64,000 bases of DNA from Phlegmacium glaucopus (lineage: Eukaryota; Basidiomycota; Agaricomycetes; Agaricales; Cortinariaceae): the NCBI GenBank assembly GCA_015039465.1, contig MU130698.1, positions 309,873-373,872 of the forward strand. The letters run 5' to 3'. The number at the start of each line of letters is the position of its first letter. Position 1 is the stretch's first letter. A model generated the notes under the pieces. That model was given only the letters and a program-made list of their open reading frames with translations. It was not told the DNA's origin and made no database searches. Positions 33,266 to 41,474 of this stretch are shown piece by piece. Both the position numbers and the translations under genes were made by a program.

Positions 33266-34081
33266 ATGACACACAACAACTCCGACTCCAACTCTCCGCG
33301 TTCGCCGTCGTCCCCACCACCATCCATGAATCAACAGCCACCCTCTCTCCCACCATCTATCCCCACATTCCTCTTGGGATCCCATATCATCAATATGCCC
33401 TTCCATGGGCAACCGTTCTACAGTTCCCTGGTCTGGAATGGCCCTGTACATCAGGGAACGGTTCAACAAGATCGACCTCCAAGCTCAGGCCCAAGTCGCA
33501 GTCAACGCGGCGGAGGGCGCCACAGGACGGGAGCGCAAGACCGATACCAATTAATACATGCATCAGCAGGGACGATCGCAAGAGATCGTTCCGATAGCAA
33601 CAACGCAGGAACTGGCGGGGCATCGCGACCCCCGTCAAGGCACCCATCAACAGCCAGCTCGCCGTACGGCAGGCGTTCGGGTGCCTCCTGGACTCGGAGG
33701 CATACCGAGGACATCTCTGCACAGCAAGTCCCTCACATGGACTTGGGGAGTACGTTAATTTCACAATCCATCCTTTATCGATCCTTGATTGACATTAATA
33801 ATCCCTTTTCAGGAGGCGCAAGTACAGGAGGCTCGAACCCTCCTGTTATTCCATCTTTATCTCCACCTGCGCCGCCACCATCAACGCCTGCATCAGCTGC
33901 GTCAACATCAACAGCCACTTCTAGGGTGTCTGACGAGGACGCAGAGACTTCCATAAACACAGTTATCCAGAGGGGTACGTATCTTTTTTGATTTTGTGAA
34001 AAGTGTTGTTAACGTACTTTTGCAGGGTCGGTTGAAGACGAGGATTATGATGCGGTCTCACTTGGGTCGGATACCGAATAG
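33266..34081 (+). CDS. Gene 1 of unit p5: Pro/Ser-rich disordered protein, three exons
   Basis: Exons 33266-33749, 33813-33974 and 34026-34081 give 702 nt (233 aa). Exon 1 is 3 nt shorter than m1 and exon 2 is the same 162 nt. The unspliced plus-strand frame is open for 241 codons because intron 1 in this copy is 63 nt without a stop; splicing keeps the same frame through GASTGGSNPPVIPSLSPP into SDEDAETSINT and the acidic end. This copy most clearly shows that intron 1 removal preserves coding. Function unknown. Confidence 0.62.
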
Positions 34082-34345
34082 CGTTATTGAAGGAGCAATC
34101 TTTTCCATGAGGTTCAAGTTCTTCAATCCAATTGACGGCCATGATCTCTCGCCTGGGTCAGATACCGAATAGCGTTATTGAAGGAGGAATATTTTCCATG
34201 AGGTTCAAGTTCTTCGATCCAATCGACGGCCATGATCTCTCGTCTGGGTCAGATACCGAATAGCGTTATTGAAGAAGCGATCTTTTCCCTAAGATTCAAG
34301 TTCTTCAAATCCAATCAGTGGACATGATCTTTTTGTTGGTACCTT
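34070..34345 (+). repeat. 91-bp tandem repeat over the gene 1 stop, three copies (p5)
   Basis: GATACCGAATAG occurs at 34070, 34161 and 34252, an exact 91-bp period. Copies 1 and 2 share GGCCATGATCTCTCG and CAAGTTCTTC. This is the largest copy number of this repeat in the window. Confidence 0.85.
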
Positions 34346-34379
34346 TTTGCTATGCCTTTCTCGCTTGTATGATGTTATA

Positions 34380-35476
34380 TGCCACATGAAATAATATCAT
34401 CTTGAATTGAAAATGTCGTCGAATGAGGTAGAAGCGTTATCGATGGACGTGAGCGTTCAGAAGACCCTTGACGACGGCGGTCACGGTATGTGTCACTTCA
34501 ATAACCAGTTTAGTAGGTCCGAAGTTCAATCTGGTTCTGCTCAAAATAACACAAGCACGACTCTTGGGAACAAGGTTCGTGAGTATTATCTTCTTTCACT
34601 ATTTTTCTCATTGCACGAAAGCCTTTGATTCTTTGTGTACCTGTACAAGCCCAAGTCGACCATGGCAATCTATTTAAAAGCAGCAGAGGATAGAACTGCC
34701 AGTGCTCAGCCGATTGGATTCACTCGGTAAGGTTCTTTCGTTGCGCTGTGGCTCTCATATTCGCATTGATTATATGCTTTTTTTTCATCTGTAGATATGT
34801 CGACGAGACATTGAACAGAACGAGACCGCTATCGTTGAGATGAAAATTAACCTACTAATAGCAAGACCGAGCAGACCTGAAGGAAATACCACTTGCGCGA
34901 ATAACTTGACTACGACCGTTGCCAATCAAATGAACAATGTAGACACTGCTGGCATCTTCATAATTCTCTGGACTTTTACCGGGTAAATACCTAGTCTCTC
35001 CTAGCCAGACTTCGATATATGTGATGTGCCCTACGGATCACGATATATAGTAAATACCACTCTTTTCTTCCATCCCCCCGAGTGCTCATTTTAACAAGAT
35101 TCGACACAGTATTACGGCTTCCAAGGATCCTGTAGAAGTGGGTGTTGTCACTGAATTTGGAATTGAAAGGAGATTCGAATGATCTCTTACAGTCATTAGT
35201 GAAGTTGATATACCTCGATTTGCGGATGATCCTGTTCAGGATCGTTCACGGTTGTTGTAATACTGTTCAGAGCATACTGTGGTCTGTGCTTCATCTTTTC
35301 TGACAACTATGTTCCCGCACGGTCTATCATCTTCGCCTCAAGTTGATAATGTGAACAAGTACGGTGAGTGGGGATATGAATTCCTTGAATGTGACGTTTT
35401 CGAATGGTGGATGTACGTTTCACTGGTGCTTTTTATCCTCTTCCTTCGTTCGTTCAAGTTGATCCATGGAGAATGA
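34380..35476 (+). pseudogene. Gene 2 of unit p5 with C-terminal membrane-type segment
   Basis: It begins MSSNEVEALSMDVSVQKTL and follows the p1 layout. Beyond the point where p1 ends, it keeps a 65-codon open frame (35279-35476) containing YGEWGYEFLECDVFEWW and then a strongly hydrophobic stretch (MYVSLVLFILFLRSFKLI), a plausible transmembrane helix. The same piece is in p2 (about 21685-21780). A 58-bp insertion lies at 34992-35049. Linkage of the pieces into one protein is inferred, not shown. Confidence 0.4.
34992..35049. other. 58-bp insertion flanked by 9-bp direct repeats
   Basis: GTAAATACC is present at 34983-34991 and 35050-35058 but only once at the matching places in p1 and p4. The insert has no clear terminal inverted repeats. 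It could be a tiny element with a 9-bp duplication or filler DNA from break repair. Confidence 0.6.
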
Positions 35477-35927
35477 TAGGTTGTGGGCCTCTCCGCCTGG
35501 CAGCACCCCTTGATGATTGCAACTGGGAGCTTCGAGTTGATGCTGCATTAGAGCATTGGCCCTACGTTGGAGGGTAATGTTAGCCTACGACCATGGAGCT
35601 ATTACTGACCTTATGAAGAGATCTGTAACCGAGGCCGGCGTGCATCGTATGTATAGGGCGATTCAGGCGAAGCAAACTTGTTGCTGTCGTCCCTTGCTAC
35701 ATTTACCAGAGTTAGCTTTCTTTGTACCCAACGTTGAGCAACCACATGAAAAAATAATATCTGGCCAAGGTATATTCGCAACCTTCAACAATTTGAAATC
35801 GTTATCAAGCCTGAATGTATGCTTCGTAAATACCCTCTAACTTACCTATGATCTCAACCAGGTGTAATGGCATGGAAAGGACGACAGAATTCCCTCCCCT
35901 CAACTTCGACACAACCTTCTACTACTA
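35477..35927 (+). other. Spacer downstream of p5 gene 2
   Basis: Conserved gene 2/spacer sequence leading directly into a gene 1 leader (CCCTCCCCTCAACTTCGACAC) with the usual upstream region deleted, as at 22490. No gene. Confidence 0.5.
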
Positions 35928-35935
35928 GGTATGAC

Positions 35936-36287
35936 TAAGGCTCCAACCATATAGTATAGGTATAGGGCTCGAGGTCTATATATACGGATACGGTATATTA
36001 TATATATACTGTATATATATGGTTATATGGTAAATTTATATGGTTAGTCTACAGTCAAATCTCTCCATGCTTTCTCTTGCGTTTCAACGGTTCATGGACA
36101 TCAAAAAAGCCCGCTTCGAATCCATACCTTCGATAATAGAGCCTTTGAAATAGTTTCTGCCTTGAGAAATCCGTACAGATATGGCGAGATTTTGAGAAAG
36201 TTCGTTCGACTGACGTGCTTGTTGCTGGGATGGCAAGGAAGTCTCGGGCCATTAAAGCAATGGTGTTGGAGTTGTTGTGCGTCATAC
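35936..36287 (-). mobile_element. Truncated hAT element with 8-bp target duplication
   Basis: GGTATGAC lies directly on both sides (35928-35935 and 36288-36295) and covers the gene 1 start codon. The minus strand encodes the C-terminal hAT dimerisation region (LMARDFLAIPATSTSVERTF, SKSRHICTD), ending at a stop at 36055-36057. An AT-rich 3' end with repeated TATATA follows, finishing at TAAGGCTCCAACC. The rest of the transposase is deleted. The right end is not a normal terminal repeat: it is an inverted copy of the gene 1 start, so the element was rearranged after or during insertion. Confidence 0.85.
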
Positions 36288-36440
36288 GGTATGACGCACA
36301 ACAACTCCAACTCCAGCTCTCCGACCACCGCCCACAAAATGAACAGCTGCCAGCTCTCCCATAATTTTTCCCCCATTCGTATTGGGATCGCAAGTCAACA
36401 CTATGTTCCTATTGATGCGAGCGAGGCCAAAGTGAGGTGT
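36288..36440 (+). pseudogene. Gene 1 5' fragment after the hAT insertion
   Basis: GGTATGACGCACAACAACTC continues the interrupted copy and soon diverges (SSSPTTAHKMNSCQLSH). It is homologous to 22580-22730 and likewise runs into the coiled-coil pseudogene. Confidence 0.55.
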
Positions 36441-36905
36441 TGACTCAGGGTGGAAATGCACCGATCACCTGCTATCCGAAGCTCCGAAGAAGGATTGGCA
36501 AGTTCTTTAATGACTTCAGTGGGGACGTCAAGACCAGCTACAATTTGTGTCGTATACTGAATATTCTGGGCTTCATCTTGCAGCGAAAAGAGCCGTTGGC
36601 CCAGAGGAAGGATTGATAGTAGATCCCAGCGTTATTTATAGCTTCGGGAAGTTGCGCCAATCGAGCAAGGCGAGCTTGGGCCCTCTTGAGGAGATCGCGA
36701 ATAAGAATACTGTCAACTACACTTCTATCTCGCTGATGAAACATTAGAGTTAGAGTGTAGACAGGATTGACAAACACTTCTGCGCACCGTTGTTACCCAG
36801 TCTGGTGCGTTCAGAGCTATAACCGTGTATGCATCCACCTCTTCCTCAAGAGCTGAAATACGGGTCTTGAACCGACCATTCTCTCCCTTGAGCTGAACGA
36901 TCTCT
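36441..36905 (-). pseudogene. Second, internally deleted copy of the coiled-coil gene
   Basis: Matches 22740-23170 on the minus strand. It keeps the 3' end of the coding region (VFVNPVYTLTLMFHQRDRSV, LKRAQARLARLAQLPEAINN), while the N-terminal exons and most of the coiled coil are missing. The break at about 36900 joins directly to gene 1 sequence (CAACAACACAGGAGGAACTA). Confidence 0.55.
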
Positions 36906-37596
36906 CCAACAACACAGGAGGAACTAGCGGGGCATGGGGACGCCTGTCAGGGAACCCATCGATGGTCAATTGCAACTTTGAAGGCATAGCCATACAACGG
37001 GGATCGTTCGAGTCCCTCCCAGACCCAGGGGCACATCGACAAAGTGGACCTTTCCCTTTCGGCGTATCACGGACTCGGGAAGGTACGTAGATTTCACAAT
37101 CCATCCTAGCCCCGGAGGCGCGACTAAGATGCTCCAACAGCAGCCAACAGCCCTGCCGTATTTCCAGCGTTATCTCCATCGGCGCCGCCGCCGCCAACAC
37201 CTGCACACCGACATCGACAGCTTCTGGGGTGTCCGACGAGGACACAGAGACTACCACAAACATAGATGTATAAGAAGGTACGTATCTTTCTTGATTTTTT
37301 GAAAAGCGTTGCTGATATACTTTTGAAGAGTCGCTCGAATACGACGATTTTGATACGATCTCGTTAGGGTCGGATACCAATTATCTGGCGGATTGAAGGA
37401 GCCTAAGAGATTCAATTTCTTCAATCCAATCAGCGTACATGATTGGTATATTGTTACCTTTTTGCTATTCCTTCCTCGATTTGTACGACGTTACATGCTA
37501 GAATGATACTACCTTGGGTCCAAAAGGTCGTCGAATGATATGGAAGCGTTGTCGATGGACTGAAAAACTTAGAGTCAGGTCACGTGCTTGTTATAA
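36906..37596 (+). pseudogene. Gene 1/gene 2 3' fragment ending the array
   Basis: Matches 23900-24830 without the LTR relic, including CTGTCAGGGAACCCATCGATG, ACGGGGATCGTTCGAGTCC, a GTACGTATCTTTCTTG intron and a gene 2 start. Similarity to m5 continues to GTCACGTGCTTGTTAT at about 37596, which marks the right edge of the repeat family. Confidence 0.6.
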
Positions 37597-38376
37597 GGTT
37601 AACCGAGTTTCTGGGTTGTTTTCTGCCAGGATTCTGAATCAGAAGGAAAGGCCAACTCAGAGACCTTCGTTATCTGCTATTTTCACATTATCTTTGGCTG
37701 AAAAATCAGCACTCAATCTCCCATATTTCTCTCAGGCTAGTGACGACAAATCAATGAATTATGTTTTCGTGTACAGTATGTTACAGTCACTGAGTCAGGA
37801 AATGTTACAGCGTTACTGCACAGCCATATACACAGCCACAGGCGTGACTTCCGAGTGGGTCACGCTTGCCTTCTTGGCTCAACCCAATCAATGGATAGTC
37901 AACAAAGCAGAACAATAAACAACAACCGCGAACGAAGACGGAGATCACGGCCGTGCCAAATTAAGAGACACGCAGTAGAGCCTAGCTACACGCTGTCGGA
38001 AATGAGACCGCTAAGGAATTACATTAACTGTTTATAGGGAAGGGGCTCAGCCGCTCCAGAGTCCAGAGAGGTATAACTGCGTGTGCTGGACAGATAAGGA
38101 GTCGGAACCAGGATTGGGTCTGATAGAAAAGTTAACAATTTATACATTGACACAGGCGCAAACGTAAGGCAACCGGCGAGAATGGACAGTGGGAGGAGCG
38201 ACCAGCGTGAGGAAAGCCTTGATTCGGATGGTCGGCACGTACTCCAAGATACTTGACTTTGAACTATGCCCATACTACAGCCATGGTGTGAGAAGATAGA
38301 CGAATGATGTTCAGTATCGAGAAACTCTTACAACTCTAGTCAAACAAACCATTCATCTTCCAAAAGGTCTTCACAG
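37597..38376. other. Unassigned sequence right of the array
   Basis: A 134-codon plus-strand frame (37514-37918) starts in repeat sequence and shows no protein-like features that I trust. It could be long-terminal-repeat or other transposon sequence, but no ends or duplications were found. Nothing else is supported. Confidence 0.4.
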
Positions 38377-39625
38377 CTATGTTCGATCTAGTAAAATATG
38401 AATACACAAGGCATCCAAAGCAAGCTGGCAACATACCCAGGATGCAAGTATGCCAGCTATCATGTCCGCCGGCAGGTCAGGAACGACCACGTCCACACCA
38501 GTCTCCTGGGGAGCAGCTGAATACGAACGCTCCGAAATCCTATATGTAGCTCCTTGGCCATTTGGATTGACAGTAAGCAGAAGAAAGAGCCAGTCGTAAC
38601 CGTTTGTCAATGTACCGCGGATATGAGTTTTCCTGCCCAATCATTAACTCTGTGTAGAATTGGTGGATGAAGATGGGAACCGCACTTTAGCTTTGTCGCA
38701 GCTGCATAGAGTTGCGTTAGAACCTGGGGAACATGATCTTGAAATTTCACATCTCGATGCTTCGCTTCGACAACAAAAAATCTCAATACCGACTCGACTT
38801 CCTGCAAGACTTCCCCAATCCCAGGGTTATTCAAGAAGTATCCTGTATTTCGCAAGAAATAAGACCAGGACAAGTAGATATAACAGAACTCACGGGCAAT
38901 CTTGACATCATTTGTGACAACAGTAGTATAGTCAACGTAGCCGACTTGCAAAACTTCAGTCCCCATGGCTGTCAGTACAGAGACTGGCCAGACTTTATAT
39001 TCGACGTTAAATATTAGTTTTTTGGTGGGCGGGAGCATTGCCGATGCGCGATAGAGGAAGGCGTCGACCCAGGTGCGGGCGCTGGCTTCAGACTATCATT
39101 TTAACTTGAATTGAGAAAGACACCGTAATAAGAAGTGTTTGATTAGTACGCACCGGTCTTGCGACAAGACGAAGGAGCATGTCCAAGAACTTGTGCATAT
39201 TCGTGGAAGACATGAAATGATCTGCGCCGACCAGTCTCGCAGCGCTGACGCGTTGAGCCAGGTCATCTTTGAGAGGGAGGGGCGGTCCCGCGGTAATCTG
39301 GATGTCGCTCACGAGTGTTGAGCTGGCGGAGGAAAACGCGTGGCTCTAGCCATAAGTGTGAATCACTCTTATAGCTAACAAGCGACCAAAAACATACTCT
39401 TTTAAATTGGGGTCCATCCACTCCAGAACGCCATCCAGCTGCGCGAGTGCATCCTTCTCCATGTCTAGCCCGACGCTCTCGAGATTGCTGTCGTGGTCGT
39501 CGTCAAGCTCTTCAGTCTTGATCTTGTCCCTAAACCTCTGAAGGACCTAGAATGCTTCTGCGAGCTCTATACTGCTGCAAGCGGAGCGAATTTTGCGCTT
39601 CTTGGATCCTCGTTCGGTAGACATC
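38377..39625 (-). pseudogene. Broken gene for a possible PD-(D/E)XK nuclease-like protein
   Basis: The minus strand starts at ATG 39625 (MSTERGSKKRKIR) but reads TAG at codon 25 within IELAEAF-VLQRF. The same frame then continues as DKIKTEELDDDHDSN. A GTATGT intron follows, and later exons encode DIQITAGPPLPLKDDLAQRV, LIFNVEYKVWPVSVLT, VLQVGYVDYTTVV, SVLRFFVVEAKHRDV with QVLTQLYAA, and HIRGTLTNGYDWLFLLLTVN. The Asp in GYVDYTT followed by VVEAK resembles the D..ExK core of restriction-type nuclease folds, and multicopy proteins of this type are, as I recall, common in mushrooms. The early stop makes this copy a likely pseudogene unless translation starts downstream. Confidence 0.5.
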
Positions 39626-41474
39626 AGTAGTTTGGGTGGACGAAGCTCAAGAGGTAATTATGTATATTATGTAATTGCCATACAAAATACTTAGCTTAGT
39701 ACAATCCTCTGAGCTCTTCATCTAATCTTGATTTCATCTTCTATCTTCTTCTATACAACGGGATAAAAACGAGCTCTCGCATTTTCGTAATTATGTTCAG
39801 GTTACATATCGTTCTATCGTTCGATTTCAAGATGTAACATTCACTTTATAAATAATAATAATAAGTGTGGTTAATTGCCCGAATTTACGGGACTAAATGG
39901 GGCTCGCCGTAAATTGATCGTAAATTCACGCACTTCTCCGGATTCCACATCAGCGGTTGCTGCCTGTCCTCACACCCTATCGATGGCTCTCCCTGCCTCT
40001 GTTCGCCTGTCCGCTCTCTCTGGCTTTTTGCACATCCGTCTCTGAGCCAGCCACAGCCGGCTGTGCTTGCCTCCGAGTCTGGTTGCTTGTCCCTGGCACC
40101 TACAAATCGTGATTGGGCTCTCTTCTGGGCTCTCTTCGTGTATTCTGACCTTTCCTGCCCCCCACTGGCCCCCCGGTCTCACTTCTACTGCCTGTCTGCT
40201 GTCTTTGCCATTCTCTGGGGCCCTCCTCAGCACTCGTGAGCATTCATTACTTGCATTGATCTGACCTGCCTTTTAAAGTTTCCAACGTCAATCACTCTCG
40301 CTTTGACGCTTCCAATCCGGGCATATGCCCAGATGCAAAATTTACAACATGTTCAGGTTTGGAATCAGATTGGAACGAGATGTCATGAAGCTGGCTGAGG
40401 AAGGTGCTGTGAGTGGGGAACATGCAAGGTATGTGCTCCATCGACAACTGTGTGCGCCTTGCTTGGGCTAACTTTGGTCAATGTTGGCTCAAGCTCCAGA
40501 TTGCCAAGCCTCTGTGGCTCTTTGTGACGCCCCAGTGCCTGTGGTCATGTACCGCATCTCGACGAGTGTCCAAGTCACCACTCACAGGCTGCCAGATGTA
40601 CGCTGTACGCCATCCCCTCTTCCTCCATGATGGTTGATGATGATTTCCCCTATAGTAGTGTCTGTGTACTGGCAATGAACAATCCCTCTGAGCTATACAT
40701 GGTGTGGCAGGGAGTCACTACACGGTCAGTTTACATAGTATTAGATGACAGCTAGCTAGGGGTATCTATACTGCCTCGCAATGTGACATGCAATCGAAAG
40801 TCTATTGACCTGCTTAAAGCCTATTGACATCCTTAAGAGACTGAGTGATAGATATACCCCTATGACAACGCGACGCAAGGCACAAAGGACTCTTCATAGG
40901 TTCAAAGGTTAGGTTCATAGGTTAGGCTAAATTAATTTGAGTACCCGAACTCGAACTCAGGTTCATCAGTCCATGGTAAATTGAGCGTAAATTGAGCTGC
41001 TTCATCTTGTTAAACCGTAAATTGAACTAGTTGGTGTCACACTGTTGTAAATTGGGTGTAAATTGAACTTGATTTACCATAAATTATCAGGCCTTAAGCA
41101 CTTAATCACTGAAATCGAGCACTTAACAACTTAATGCCCATGACAAACTGTACCGTACTGTATTAGCAGTGACACGTCCATGCAATGTTCCCCACTTGCA
41201 AAGCACTTCAACAAACCTCCAATTTTTATTGACTTGTAGCTTGACATTGCCACAGTGTAGTACAGTACGGAAAATGTAATTGTAAGCTAGCTAACTGTAT
41301 TTCTTACCTCTCTGTACTGTCCTTGTAGCATATAGAGCGTGCCTGCCATATGATCGAGATATGTGATCGCCGCCTCGGTCAAATGCCTAGTACATAAAAA
41401 AGTGAGACATGGCTGCTCTCCCGAAAGAACACCAGCTCATGAGCTCTTGAAGCTCTGATCTCCTCTGGCCTCTC
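39626..41474. other. Non-coding stretch upstream of the recombinase gene
   Basis: About 1.8 kb with no convincing gene. It has a pyrimidine-rich tract (39970-40250), a CACAGCC-GGCTGTG palindrome at 40052-40065, and scattered TAAATTG motifs at 39910-39930 and 40975-41090. A 48-codon frame at 40325-40471 (MPRCKIYNMFRFGIRLERDV) looks protein-like, with a GTATGTGC donor after EHAR, and may be an exon remnant. It could be the 5' part of the Crypton element. Confidence 0.45.

Larger units (their letters stand above)
1701..37596. repeat. Array of about 3-4 kb repeat units in two divergent blocks
   Basis: At least nine substantial copies and several fragments of one unit occupy this interval. Minus-strand copies have gene 1 starts near 2862, 6799, 9089 and 12427, plus a truncated copy near 14695. 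Plus-strand copies start near 16825, 19966, about 26130, 29809 and 33266, with fragments at 22490-22730, 24261-25060, 36288-36440 and 36920-37596. Each complete unit has an upstream spacer, a TATA-containing promoter, gene 1 (three exons) and gene 2. Two sequence classes are visible. The younger class (m1, p1, p2, p4, p5) is nearly identical between copies, and the older class (m2, m3, m4, p3) is diverged and mostly broken. There is no reverse transcriptase, transposase or terminal repeat that would make the unit itself a transposon, so tandem amplification plus inversion is the simplest origin. Confidence 0.85.

Noticed and set aside
16500..36000. Inter-unit spacers considered as LTRs of a retrotransposon
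   Set aside because: They are about 1-1.6 kb and repeated, but they lack TG..CA ends, 5-bp duplications and any internal gag/pol, and the unit between them keeps introns.
37514..37918. 134-codon plus-strand frame right of the array
   Set aside because: It begins inside decayed gene 2 sequence and crosses the array boundary, with no conserved features.
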